A stretch of 46,037 bases of DNA from an uncultured Micrococcales bacterium. GTDB lineage: Bacteria > Actinomycetota > Actinomycetes > Actinomycetales > Microbacteriaceae. Shown here piece after piece: positions 20,937 to 30,357 of this stretch. Positions within the stretch are counted from its first letter, which is position 1. Each line of letters starts with the position of its first letter. Both the position numbers and the translations under genes were made by a program. Location of the stretch: assembly GCA_903887175.1 (NCBI GenBank), contig CAISOV010000029.1, forward strand, positions 1 to 46,037, read 5' to 3'. A model generated the notes under the pieces. The model was not told where the DNA came from and ran no database searches. It saw only the letters and a program-made list of their open reading frames with translations.

Positions 20937-21887
20937 TTAGTGCGATTGCAGGTAATGTTCGGCATCGAGCGCTGCGACACAGCCAGAACCAGCTGCGGTG
21001 ATCGCTTGACGATAGGTTGGGTCGATTACGTCGCCGGCAGCAAAAACACCTGCAATGTTGGTTCTTGAGCTGCGACCTTCAACCTTGATGAACTTCTCGG
21101 CGGTTAGTTCGACCTGGTTCTCGACCAACCAAACACGCGGGTCATTACCGATGGCAATGAAGAGCCCGTCGAGCTCAAGGTCGCTGGTTGTGCCATCAAC
21201 CGTGTTACGAAGCTGCACTCCAGTTAGTTTTGCCTCGCCGTGCAGCTGAGCAACTTCGCTGTTGTAGACAACTTCGATTTTTGGGTTGTTAAGAGCACGC
21301 TCAACCATGATTTTCGACGCCTTGAACGAGTCACGACGGTGAATGAGATAAACCTTTGCTGCAAAGCGGGTCAAGAACGTAGCTTCTTCCATCGCTGAAT
21401 CGCCACCGCCAACAACGGCAATAGTGCGTTCTCTGAAGAAAAAGCCATCGCAGGTGGCACACCAAGAGACTCCGTGGCCACTTAGCTCTTTTTCGCGAGC
21501 CAAACCTAGCTCACGATAGGCAGCGCCTGTGCTCAAAATAACTGTCTTCGCTTCAAAAGTTTCGCCGCCGCCGGTTTTGACAATCTTCACGTCGCCTTTT
21601 AGATCAACTTCGATTACATCATCGAGCAAAACTTCGGTGCCAAAGCGTTCGGCTTGTGCCTGCAGGTTGGCCATCAGTTCTGGCCCCTGAAGGCCTTCAG
21701 GAAAACCTGGAAAGTTTTCGACTTCAGTGGTTTTCATAAGCTCGCCGCCAGCTTCGACTGAGCTGGCAATCAAAAGCGGCCTAAGGCCAGCGCGCGCGGT
21801 GTAGATGGCTGCGGTGTAACCCGCTGGGCCTGAACCAATGATGATAACTTCGCGCACTGAAAACTCCTGAGAAAATGGCTTCTGCAT
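20937..21887 (-). CDS. trxB: Thioredoxin-disulfide reductase
   Basis: 'VIIIGSGPAGYTAAIYTARAGL', 'CATCDGFFFRERTIAVVGGGDSAMEEA', 'GVFAAGDVIDPTYRQAITAAGSGC'. Confidence 0.98.
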   Translation of the reverse strand: MQKPFSQEFSVREVIIIGSGPAGYTAAIYTARAGLRPLLIASSVEAGGELMKTTEVENFPGFPEGLQGPELMANLQAQAERFGTEVLLDDVIEVDLKGDVKIVKTGGGETFEAKTVILSTGAAYRELGLAREKELSGHGVSWCATCDGFFFRERTIAVVGGGDSAMEEATFLTRFAAKVYLIHRRDSFKASKIMVERALNNPKIEVVYNSEVAQLHGEAKLTGVQLRNTVDGTTSDLELDGLFIAIGNDPRVWLVENQVELTAEKFIKVEGRSSRTNIAGVFAAGDVIDPTYRQAITAAGSGCVAALDAEHYLQSH

Positions 21888-21902
21888 GATACTCAGCCCA
21901 TT

Positions 21903-23531
21903 TTATCGGCGCAGTATTCCCCTAGCCGTCGCAATCGCTGATTTGGCTTCTTCTACCTTCAGCAAAGTCAGCATCAACAGATAAACCAAAACCATAACAA
22001 CGGCTACCCCAGAGCAAGCGATCAGCGCGCTGAGCACCGTTGCAACGGCAAAACTGCCCGCATGGATTCCGCCAAAGAGCTGCAAAACACCGAAACCGGC
22101 GGCGCTTGAAACAATACCCGCTATTACCGCTCTGGTGTTTAGTGATGTGATCTTGAACTCTTTAAGACTGCCGATGCGACGCCCCAGCAAGACATAGGCG
22201 GCGCGAGCCTGAATTAGCACCGTCACGCTCATCAAAAGCGCTAGCCCAGCAACCAGCCAAGCCAAAGGCAATGTGGCGCCCATTACTAAAGCGCCCACGA
22301 TGTAAAGCAAGGTCTGGCCAACGGTGAACCAAAATGGCGACTTGGTATCTTCGAGCGCATAGAACGCTTTTTGCATCATGAACACGAAACTGAACGGCAC
22401 AAGACCAATAACAAACGCCATAACCACCAGGCCGAGAGCTATCATTCCGTCGAATTCGCCCACAAAAACTCTTGAAAACGGAAAAGCCAAGACCATCAGC
22501 ACCGCCGTTGAAAGAACGCTGATCACCGAAATCAGCCGCAGCCCAGTAACCAGGTCAGCTTTGACAAGGTCGAGGCGACCCTCATGAGCGTGCGTGCTGA
22601 TTTTGGTGAAATACGCAGTTGCAATCGACACCGTTGCAACTGAATGCGGCAACATAAAAATCAGCCAGGCGATTGACATTGCAGCAATCGATGCAACACC
22701 CACCTGGTTACCCACGCGATGTGAAACCGTAATTGAAGCCACCGCAGTTTGAACTAACCCACCAATCTGGGTGATCAACACCATTCCGAGGGTCCAGGTG
22801 GCTGCCTTAAGAGCAGGCCGCAAACCAAAACCTCGAAACTTGAAGTTTGGTTTGTAATGCAGACCGATTCGACGCCAACTTACGAACAAAATTAGGGCTT
22901 GGGCCGCTACCCCCAAAGTTGCTGAAATCGCCAGCAAAGTAACCTGTTGGCTGCTCCAGTCAGTGATATTTTGTTTGCCGGTCGGATCAACGCCAAACAG
23001 CCAAATATAAGCACCGAGACCCGCAATCGAGACCACATTGTTCACAACAGGTGCCCACATATAAGGGCCGAAAGCGCTGCGCGCGTTCAAAACCTCGCCG
23101 AGCATCGAATAAAGGCCATAAAAAAACAGCTGTGGCAAACACCAATAGGCGAAAGCCGTTGCAAGAGCTAACTGCTGCTGACTCCATCCGTGGGTATAAA
23201 TGTGAATCAGAATCGGCGCTGAAACAGTTGCCACCAGAGTCACAACGCCAAACACCAAAATTGCCAAAGTTAGCAAACGGTCGATATAGCCTTTGCCCCC
23301 GTCAGCGTGCGATTTTGAACGCACGATTTGGGGCACCAGAACCGCATTTAGCACACCGCCGACGATGATGGCATAAACGTTGTTTGGCAACTGGTTGGCC
23401 ACACCAAAAGCGTCAGCAGCGTTAGTGGTAACACCGATAACACCGGCCAGCATTACGGCGCGAACGAAGCCCAAAATTCTCGATAAAATCGTGCCGCTAG
23501 CCATGATTAGCGAATTTTTAGCAACGCTCAT
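21903..23531 (-). CDS. murJ: Lipid II flippase MurJ/MviN family
   Basis: 542 aa polytopic; 'NSLIMASGTILSRILGFVRAVMLAGVIG...ADAFGVANQLPNNVYAIIVGGVLNAVLVPQIVR'. Confidence 0.95.
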   Translation of the reverse strand: MSVAKNSLIMASGTILSRILGFVRAVMLAGVIGVTTNAADAFGVANQLPNNVYAIIVGGVLNAVLVPQIVRSKSHADGGKGYIDRLLTLAILVFGVVTLVATVSAPILIHIYTHGWSQQQLALATAFAYWCLPQLFFYGLYSMLGEVLNARSAFGPYMWAPVVNNVVSIAGLGAYIWLFGVDPTGKQNITDWSSQQVTLLAISATLGVAAQALILFVSWRRIGLHYKPNFKFRGFGLRPALKAATWTLGMVLITQIGGLVQTAVASITVSHRVGNQVGVASIAAMSIAWLIFMLPHSVATVSIATAYFTKISTHAHEGRLDLVKADLVTGLRLISVISVLSTAVLMVLAFPFSRVFVGEFDGMIALGLVVMAFVIGLVPFSFVFMMQKAFYALEDTKSPFWFTVGQTLLYIVGALVMGATLPLAWLVAGLALLMSVTVLIQARAAYVLLGRRIGSLKEFKITSLNTRAVIAGIVSSAAGFGVLQLFGGIHAGSFAVATVLSALIACSGVAVVMVLVYLLMLTLLKVEEAKSAIATARGILRR

Positions 23532-24208
23532 TCGGTTTGCCCCTTTTCGCTTTTAGCTTCAAGCCGGCGCTTTCGAATGGTTCTAAAAACACCAAATGCC
23601 GCAAGCAAAGTTACAAAGGCCAAGAATCCATAAATAACGGTGTCTTCAACACCCAAAATAACTGTCATTTGAATATCAACCGGAACAGTGAGTCGAAGCC
23701 CCGAAAAACTCTCAAGCGTCGCGTGCAAAACCACTTTGCCATCGGCAATCGCATTCACTGGAACTTTGGCCGTAACGGTTGTGTTAGCAGGAACAGTTAC
23801 CTCAACGATGGCTGGAATCAGCACTTTAAGGTTGCTAGCCTGCACTCGAACCCGAACTCGAACCTGAGTGTCATAACCGTTGTTGATTGCGATTGGCAGT
23901 TTTGAAGATCGCGAAAGCAGGTTGATGGTTGACCCGGGAATGATTTTGATCAAAGGTTGCGGCAAAACGTCAGGGTTGGCGATGGTGGCCTGGTGGCGTT
24001 TCTTTTTCTTTCGTGATTGCCAGTCACCACTAAAAATCTTTGAGGCCGACCCGGGTTGGGTGGTGATTTTGACACCAGCAGGCCGAACCTGCGCCGAAGC
24101 CGTTTGAGCTGACACAAGAGGTGAAAAAGCCAAGGCTAAGGCAGTGGCGCACCCCAACGCCCACCGCCAAAAACTCACTTTAGAACTCATAAATTTCTTT
24201 GAACCCAC
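23528..24208 (-). CDS. Secreted, C-terminally anchored protein resembling the DUF6049 C-terminal region
   Basis: 226 aa; signal peptide 'ALALAFSPLVSAQTASA'; 'VEVTVPANTTVTAKVPVNAIADGKVVLHATLESFSGLRL'; C-terminal TM then basic tail. Sits between murJ and NUDIX. Confidence 0.75.
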   Translation of the reverse strand: MGSKKFMSSKVSFWRWALGCATALALAFSPLVSAQTASAQVRPAGVKITTQPGSASKIFSGDWQSRKKKKRHQATIANPDVLPQPLIKIIPGSTINLLSRSSKLPIAINNGYDTQVRVRVRVQASNLKVLIPAIVEVTVPANTTVTAKVPVNAIADGKVVLHATLESFSGLRLTVPVDIQMTVILGVEDTVIYGFLAFVTLLAAFGVFRTIRKRRLEAKSEKGQTE

Positions 24209-24654
24209 TCTTGAACGCCACGCGCCATGCGCTTTTCGTTGTCGTGCGACAAAATCGTAGTCAAATCATCAACAGCAAACCAGGCCGCCTCGACAGCCTC
24301 ATGCTGCGGATCATTCTCGACAGTCAAAAAGCCACCAGTTTGTCGCATCAGGTAGTGAATCACAGTTTTTGAAATCAACTTGTCGCCAGCCGTGAACTCG
24401 TAGTGAATATCACCAAGCAGTTCAATGATTTCAGCCTCAAGACCGGTTTCTTCAGCGATTTCGCGAATAGCAGCCTCGGTGTAGTTTTCTTCATTTTCAG
24501 GATGCCCTTTGGGCACACACCAGTCGATGCGACCAGAACGACCCAAACGGCCAATCAAAGCAACCCGATTTGACCCATCGGCTGCAAGCACAAAACCTCC
24601 AGCTGATGTTTCTTCAACTCGGGTAAGTGGTCGACGACCAGTGTGCTGTGACAT
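24187..24654 (-). CDS. NUDIX hydrolase
   Basis: NUDIX box 'GHPENEENYTEAAIREIAEETGLEAEIIELLG'. Confidence 0.95.
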   Translation of the reverse strand: MSQHTGRRPLTRVEETSAGGFVLAADGSNRVALIGRLGRSGRIDWCVPKGHPENEENYTEAAIREIAEETGLEAEIIELLGDIHYEFTAGDKLISKTVIHYLMRQTGGFLTVENDPQHEAVEAAWFAVDDLTTILSHDNEKRMARGVQEWVQRNL

Positions 24655-24720
24655 AAAGAAAACTTTACGCTGTTGGGCAAGCCGAGCGAGACTTTCTCAG
24701 CTGTGGCACACTAAAAGGCG

Positions 24721-26301
24721 ATGCCTAACCTTGCCGATGCTCTAAAGAATCTTGAGCAAACCACAAACTCCGACCTTTTCATGAAGCTCGGCAGTTGGTT
24801 TGCTGATGCCGGTTTTGAGCTTGCGCTGGTTGGCGGGCCGGTGCGTGACGCTTTTTTAGGCAGAGAGTCTTATGACCTCGATTTCACCACAAATGCTCGA
24901 CCTGAAGAAACGCTCAAGATTTTAAAAGGTCACACCGATGGCCTTTGGGACATCGGCAAAGCTTTTGGAACCATCGGCGCCAAGTTTGGCGATCAGACCG
25001 TTGAAATCACAACTTATCGAGCTGACGCCTATGAACCAGATTCACGCAAACCGATAGTGGCTTTTGGTGACAGTCTTGAGGTTGACCTCACGCGACGCGA
25101 CTTCACGGTGAATGCAATGGCGTTGAGACTGCCTGAAAAAGTTTTCGTTGACCCGACTAACGGGCTAAAAGACTTATTGGCGGGCGTATTGCGCACCCCG
25201 ATTGCGCCAGAGATCTCTTTTAGCGACGACCCGCTGCGCATGATGCGGGCGGCACGCTTTGCCGCACAACTGGGGTTTGTCATCGAACAGACAACTTTTG
25301 CGGCTATGAAAGCCATGACCGAACGCATGTCAATCGTTTCGGCCGAGCGGGTGCAGGTTGAACTGAGCAAACTGTTGCTCGGTCGGCACCCAAGGCTAGG
25401 TTTCGAAGCTTTGGTTGATAGTGGTTTGGCTGCCATCGTCTTGCCTGAACTGCCGGCTCTGCAACTTGAGACCGATGAGCACCACCACCATAAAGACGTT
25501 TATGAACACACCTTGACCGTTGTGGAACAAGCTATCGACTATGAGAGCGATTATGGTCTCGAAGGCGACCTTGTTTTGCGCCTAGCAGCACTGATGCACG
25601 ATGTCGGCAAACCGGCGACGCGCAATTTTGAACCTGGCGGCGCAGTTTCGTTCTATAACCACGACCTGGTGGGCGCAAGAATTACAAAAAAACGTCTGCA
25701 GGCGCTTAGATTCGACAGCGACACGATCAAAGCGGTGTCACTGCTGATCGAGCTGCACCTCAGATTTTTCGGATACACCGAGCAGTCGTGGAGCGACTCA
25801 GCGGTGCGGCGCTATGTGCGCGATGCCGGCGACCAGCTGCTTCGGCTTCACGCGCTAACCCGAGCCGATGTCACCACGCGCAACAAACGCAAAGCCGAAC
25901 GACTATCTCACGCCTATGACGACCTAGAAAACAGAATCGCTGAAATCAGCGCCAAAGAAGAACTAGACGCAATACGCCCAGATCTAAACGGTGAAGAAAT
26001 CGCTGAGATTTTGGCTGTTCCACCGAGCCCCATCATTGGCGCTGCCAGCAAGTTTCTGCTCGAAGTTCGACTAGATCAAGGCTCAATCTCAAAGCCGGCA
26101 GCCACCGAGCTCCTTCTCGAATGGTGGCAAACCCGCAAGCCAGAACTAACCGTTGCCGAGGTCACCCAAACTATTTCCAATAGCGAAAAATGGGCAGTGA
26201 GCCTAGCTTTGGCGTTTCTAAGCGAGCTGAGGGCATCCGAGGGAATTTTAGGTAGCCCCGAAGCCAAAAAGCGCTTGCTTCAATGGTGGCAAACAAGGTA
26301 G
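24721..26301 (+). CDS. cca: CCA tRNA nucleotidyltransferase with HD domain
   Basis: 'ELALVGGPVRDAFLGRESYDLDFTTNARPEE', 'RRDFTVNAMAL', HD motif 'RLAALMHDVGKPATR'; C-terminal extension with two 'WWQTR' segments. Confidence 0.94.
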   Translation: MPNLADALKNLEQTTNSDLFMKLGSWFADAGFELALVGGPVRDAFLGRESYDLDFTTNARPEETLKILKGHTDGLWDIGKAFGTIGAKFGDQTVEITTYRADAYEPDSRKPIVAFGDSLEVDLTRRDFTVNAMALRLPEKVFVDPTNGLKDLLAGVLRTPIAPEISFSDDPLRMMRAARFAAQLGFVIEQTTFAAMKAMTERMSIVSAERVQVELSKLLLGRHPRLGFEALVDSGLAAIVLPELPALQLETDEHHHHKDVYEHTLTVVEQAIDYESDYGLEGDLVLRLAALMHDVGKPATRNFEPGGAVSFYNHDLVGARITKKRLQALRFDSDTIKAVSLLIELHLRFFGYTEQSWSDSAVRRYVRDAGDQLLRLHALTRADVTTRNKRKAERLSHAYDDLENRIAEISAKEELDAIRPDLNGEEIAEILAVPPSPIIGAASKFLLEVRLDQGSISKPAATELLLEWWQTRKPELTVAEVTQTISNSEKWAVSLALAFLSELRASEGILGSPEAKKRLLQWWQTR

Positions 26302-26359
26302 TCTTGAAAAGTTGCCCTCAGCTGACTAACTGGTCGAGCTAAGGCAACAAGATGCCATA

Positions 26360-26404
26360 CCCTCCTGTCACAGAAATCCTGTGGCCGTTCTAGTCCAAAG
26401 GAGG
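26360..26404 (+). promoter_or_regulatory. Possible structured rpsF leader (S6:S18-type), sequestering the SD
   Basis: CCTCCT (26361-26366) can pair with AGGAGG SD (26399-26404); internal CACAG-AAATC-CTGTG hairpin followed by GCCGTT. Confidence 0.45.
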
Positions 26405-26414
26405 TGGGTTAGTC

Positions 26415-26894
26415 ATGCATCAGTACGAGCTAATGGTTATCCTCGACCCAACGGTTGAGGAGCGCACTCTCGCTCCAAGTCTCGACAAGTTCCTCAATGT
26501 AATTCGCAACGGTGGAGGCACCGTTGACAAAGTTGACATTTGGGGTCGCCGTCGTTTCGCCTACGAAATCGCCAAGAAGTCAGAAGGCTATTACGCAGTC
26601 ATTAACTTGACCGCTGCGCCAGCTGAGGTTCTTGAGCTTGACCGCCAGCTAAAGCTTTCAGAAGCAGTGTTGCGCACCAAGGTTTTGCGCGCCGACGAAG
26701 CAGTCATCAACATCACTCCAGTAGCTGTTCCTGAGGTTAGCGCCGCAGAGAAAGCCGAAGACGAGGCACCTTCAAAGCCTGCCGATGCTGCGCCAGCTAA
26801 AGCTGCCGCCGCTAAAGCTCCGGCTGCCAAGGCACCAGCTGCAAAAGCTGCAACCGCCAAAGCTCCGGCTAAAGCTGCCAAGGCAAGCGAGTAG
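26415..26894 (+). CDS. rpsF: 30S ribosomal protein S6 with Ala/Lys/Pro-rich C-terminal tail
   Basis: '[52 protein letters not shown]'; repetitive [21 protein letters not shown] tail. Confidence 0.97.
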   Translation: MHQYELMVILDPTVEERTLAPSLDKFLNVIRNGGGTVDKVDIWGRRRFAYEIAKKSEGYYAVINLTAAPAEVLELDRQLKLSEAVLRTKVLRADEAVINITPVAVPEVSAAEKAEDEAPSKPADAAPAKAAAAKAPAAKAPAAKAATAKAPAKAAKASE

Positions 26895-26899
26895 TCAAA

Positions 26900-27403
26900 A
26901 TGGCCGGAGAAGTAACCGTAACTATCGTTGGCAACCTAGCTGACGACCCTGAACTTCGTTACACCCAGGGTGGAGTTGCTGTGGTTAGCGTTCGCGTGGG
27001 TTCAACCCCTCGCCAGCTAAACCGCCAGACCAACGCCTGGGAGGACGGCGAAACCGTTTGGGTTCGCTGCACCGCTTGGCGTGAAGTTGCCGAGAACGTC
27101 GCACAGACGCTCACCAAAGGCACCCGAGTTATTGTCACCGGCCGTTTGAAAGCCCCATCGGCTTATCAGACTGCTCAAGGTGAGGCCCGTGCCTCGCTTG
27201 AGCTTGAGATTGAAGAGATCGGCCCATCATTGCGTTATGCAACCGCATCAGTTTCGCGCAAACCGCGCGAAGTTGGCGGCGCAGGCGCAGGCGCTGCTTC
27301 AAGCCCCTGGGATTCACCCGCCGCTGCCCCGGCCGCTGCCGCTAATGACGCTTGGGCAAACCCAGGCACCTCATCAGCTGGCGCCGACGACACCCCATTC
27401 TAA
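26900..27403 (+). CDS. ssb: Single-stranded DNA-binding protein
   Basis: 'VTIVGNLADDPELRYTQGGVAVVSVRVGSTPR...VWVRCTAWREVAENVAQTL'; acidic tip 'DDTPF'. Confidence 0.97.
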   Translation: MAGEVTVTIVGNLADDPELRYTQGGVAVVSVRVGSTPRQLNRQTNAWEDGETVWVRCTAWREVAENVAQTLTKGTRVIVTGRLKAPSAYQTAQGEARASLELEIEEIGPSLRYATASVSRKPREVGGAGAGAASSPWDSPAAAPAAAANDAWANPGTSSAGADDTPF

Positions 27404-27431
27404 AGTTTTAGAGATTATTTAGGAGATTCTT

Positions 27432-27689
27432 ATGGCTGCTAAAACCGACACCCGTCGCAAGCCAAACCGCAACGCAAAGAACGCCAAGCTTGCCCCTGTA
27501 AAGGCAATCAAAGTTGGCGTAATCGATTACAAGGATGTCGCTACTTTGCGCCGTTTCTTGACCGACAAAAACAAGATCCGTTCACGACGCATCACCGGTG
27601 TTTCTGTTCAGGAACAGCGTCTGATTGCTCGTGCTATCAAAAACGCTCGTGAGGTTGCTTTGCTTCCTTATGCTGGCGCTGGTCGCTAA
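27432..27689 (+). CDS. rpsR: 30S ribosomal protein S18
   Basis: '[51 protein letters not shown]'. Confidence 0.98.
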   Translation: MAAKTDTRRKPNRNAKNAKLAPVKAIKVGVIDYKDVATLRRFLTDKNKIRSRRITGVSVQEQRLIARAIKNAREVALLPYAGAGR

Positions 27690-27700
27690 GGAGTAACCCA

Positions 27701-28153
27701 ATGTCGAAACTCATTCTTACTAACGAAGTTTCAGGTCTAGGCTCTGCCGGTGACGTTGTTGAAGTTAAAGATGGCTACGCTCGCAACTACTTGTTGCCTC
27801 GTGGCTTTGCAGTGCTTTGGAGCAAGGGCGGCGAGAAGCAGGTTGCTTCGATTCGTGCTGGTCGCGAAGCTCGCGCATTGGCTACCGCTGAAGAAGCAGT
27901 TGCACTTAAGACTTCGCTCGAAGCAGCAACCATCAAGTTGGCTATTAAAGCTGGCGTTGGCGGTCGTTTGTTCGGCGCAGTCAAAACTGCTGACGTTGTC
28001 AAGGCTGTTGCAGCCGCTGGCTTTGGCGAACTAGACAAGCGCAAGGTGTCATTCACCGCACCGATCCGCATCACTGGTACTCACCAGGCTTCGGTTCGTT
28101 TGCACGGTGACCTTTCGGCAGTTATCACGCTTCAGGTGGTTGCTGCTAAGTAA
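27701..28153 (+). CDS. rplI: 50S ribosomal protein L9
   Basis: '[37 protein letters not shown]'. Confidence 0.98.
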   Translation: MSKLILTNEVSGLGSAGDVVEVKDGYARNYLLPRGFAVLWSKGGEKQVASIRAGREARALATAEEAVALKTSLEAATIKLAIKAGVGGRLFGAVKTADVVKAVAAAGFGELDKRKVSFTAPIRITGTHQASVRLHGDLSAVITLQVVAAK

Positions 28154-28184
28154 GTTCACTGGCGCGAAGTATTTCGCGCTTCAC

Positions 28185-28222
28185 AAAGGGCGAAGGGTTT
28201 GTTCCCTTCGCCCTTTTGTTTT
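28185..28222 (+). terminator. Intrinsic terminator downstream of rplI
   Basis: AAAGGGCGAAGGG-TTTGTT-CCCTTCGCCCTTTTGTTTT; GC stem plus T-tract. Confidence 0.88.
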
Positions 28223-28237
28223 GCCATTTTTCGTAAC

Positions 28238-28415
28238 TTATCCACAACCTTCAGCTTCTACTTTAAGGTTGAAGGTTTTACTTGTGCACAACTTTGTATC
28301 CCTTGTACAAGCAGGGATGCATGGCAGTTGCACACAATTTATGCACAGCGTTATCCACAGTTTTTCACAAGTTATTAGCGCGTGTTTAGACAGTTATACA
28401 CAAGTTTGTGCACAA
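28238..28415. promoter_or_regulatory. Dense DnaA-box cluster upstream of dnaB
   Basis: TTATCCACA (28238-28246), TTGTGCACAA (28282-28291), TTGCACACA (28328-28336), TTATGCACA (28339-28347), TTATCCACA (28351-28359), TTATACACA (28394-28402), TTGTGCACAA (28406-28415). Confidence 0.85.
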
Positions 28416-28481
28416 CTTGCTTTGCCTACTTAATGTCGGTGGCTGAAGCTATAACAGAATCAACTATTCTTTGGAGGACAA

Positions 28482-29825
28482 ATGGCTTTCGACGCCCCAG
28501 ACATCGTGGCAACTGGCCGCGTGCTTCCTAATGACCTGCTAGCTGAACAAAGCACGTTGGGCGCAATGTTGATCTCGCCTGATGCAGTAGCTGCAGTGTT
28601 CGGCTTGATTCGAGGCGCAGACTTTTATGCACCTAAACACGAAATCATTTTTGACGCCATCGTGACGTTATTCGGCAAGGGTGAACCAACCGACGTTATT
28701 ACTGTTACCGATGAGTTGCTAAAGACAGACTCACTGACGAGAGGTGGAGGCGCCGACTACCTGCACACACTCACCTCGATTGTGCCGACAGCTGCAAACG
28801 TCGAGTATTACGCCGAAATCGTGCAAGAGAAAGCCACACTTCGTCGTCTAGTTGAAGTTGGCACAAAAATTGCGCAATCGGGCTATGCAAACATCGGTGA
28901 AGTTGATGATCTGGTGAACGATGCGCAGGCGGCTATATATCAAGTCTCAGCAAGCACGCGCGGGCAAGAGTATTCAGAGCTTGAAGAATCAATCAAATCT
29001 GCTGTTGCCGAAATGGAGGCCGCAGAAAGTCGAGGCGGCGACCTAGTTGGTGTTCCAACCGGTTTCACCGAGCTAGACAACCTAACCCACGGGTTGCACC
29101 CGGGTCAACTCATTATCGTTGCGGCCCGCCCGGCCGTTGGCAAGTCAACGTTGGCGCTAGACATTGCTCGTCATGCCGCAATTCGCAAACGCAAAGCGGT
29201 TATCTTTTTTTCACTAGAGATGAGCCGTTCCGAAATCGCAATGCGCATGCTCTCTGCCGAAACTCAAATTCCGCTTCAAAACATGCGCAAGGGCACCATG
29301 AGCGAAACCGACTGGGTGCGCATAGCCGACGTTCGCGGAAAAATTAGTGACGCACCACTTTATATCGACGACAGCCCGAACCTCACTATGGTTGAGATTC
29401 GCGCAAAGTCACGACGTTTGGCCGAGCGCGTGGGTCTTCAGATGATCGTCATCGACTATCTGCAGCTTCTCACCTCTGGCAAAAAAGTCGAATCTCGTCA
29501 ACAAGAAGTCTCAGAGTTCTCTCGAGCCCTCAAGTTGTTGGCCAAAGAGCTCGGGGTTCCGCTGATTGCAATTTCGCAGCTGAACCGAAAATCAGAAGAA
29601 GCCAAAGACAAAAAGCCCGATATTTCGCAGCTGCGTGAGTCTGGCTCACTTGAACAAGACGCCGACGTGGTTATTCTTTTGCACAGGCCTGACCTGGGCG
29701 AAAAAGAGCATCAACGTGCCGGCGAGGCCGACGTAATTCTTGCAAAGCAACGCAACGGGCCAACTGGCACCGTGGTGGTTGCCTTTCAGGGTCAATATTC
29801 GCGCTTTGCAAATATGAAACACTAA
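28482..29825 (+). CDS. dnaB: Replicative DNA helicase DnaB
   Basis: 'PNDLLAEQSTLGAMLISPDAVAAV', 'LIIVAARPAVGKSTLALDIARHAA', 'SLEMSRSEIAMRMLSAE'; no intein. Confidence 0.98.
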   Translation: MAFDAPDIVATGRVLPNDLLAEQSTLGAMLISPDAVAAVFGLIRGADFYAPKHEIIFDAIVTLFGKGEPTDVITVTDELLKTDSLTRGGGADYLHTLTSIVPTAANVEYYAEIVQEKATLRRLVEVGTKIAQSGYANIGEVDDLVNDAQAAIYQVSASTRGQEYSELEESIKSAVAEMEAAESRGGDLVGVPTGFTELDNLTHGLHPGQLIIVAARPAVGKSTLALDIARHAAIRKRKAVIFFSLEMSRSEIAMRMLSAETQIPLQNMRKGTMSETDWVRIADVRGKISDAPLYIDDSPNLTMVEIRAKSRRLAERVGLQMIVIDYLQLLTSGKKVESRQQEVSEFSRALKLLAKELGVPLIAISQLNRKSEEAKDKKPDISQLRESGSLEQDADVVILLHRPDLGEKEHQRAGEADVILAKQRNGPTGTVVVAFQGQYSRFANMKH

Positions 29826-29829
29826 ATAG

Positions 29830-30348
29830 GTGCGAATCGTCATTGGCTTTAGAGCCGCAATTGCCTTAGCGGCAACCTTGGTTATCACTTTTACCCGACC
29901 CGACACCGCAGCGCTGGGCCTAGCGATTTTTGCCGGCTTCGGGCTTGCGCAAGGTCTAGGCACAGTGGCAATTAGTTTTGCCCGCAAGGCAACTTCTTCA
30001 TTGCAAAAAGTTGCACCCCAAGCCGCCATCTCACTGGTGGCCGCCATCGCGGCACTATTGGCGCTTGGCACTTCGGCAAACACCCAGCTGACAGCCTTGC
30101 AATTGTTGGCGATGGCCTACCTCGTGCTTCACGCAGCTTTTGAAACTTATCTAGCCTCACGAGTTGGTTTCAAAACGGTTGAAGGTCGCGAACACCTTAT
30201 CGCTGCGGGCTTGGCCGAGCTGTGCACATTGATTTTTGTAGTTCTAAACCCAGAGCCGCTAAATGCCTCAGGCTTTCTCGGGGCCTACCTTGCTCTAAGC
30301 GCTGTGCATCAGGGCATTTGGGCTGCCAGCCCAAGTAAAGCAGATTAG
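29830..30348 (+). CDS. Hypothetical polytopic membrane protein
   Basis: 172 aa, GTG start, strongly hydrophobic segments, immediately downstream of dnaB. Confidence 0.75.
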   Translation: MRIVIGFRAAIALAATLVITFTRPDTAALGLAIFAGFGLAQGLGTVAISFARKATSSLQKVAPQAAISLVAAIAALLALGTSANTQLTALQLLAMAYLVLHAAFETYLASRVGFKTVEGREHLIAAGLAELCTLIFVVLNPEPLNASGFLGAYLALSAVHQGIWAASPSKAD

Positions 30349-30357
30349 GGTTAAAAC

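Noticed and set aside
26591-26881. 96-aa Ala-rich minus-strand ORF
   Set aside because: Mirror of the Ala/Lys-rich rpsF tail; a low-complexity artefact.
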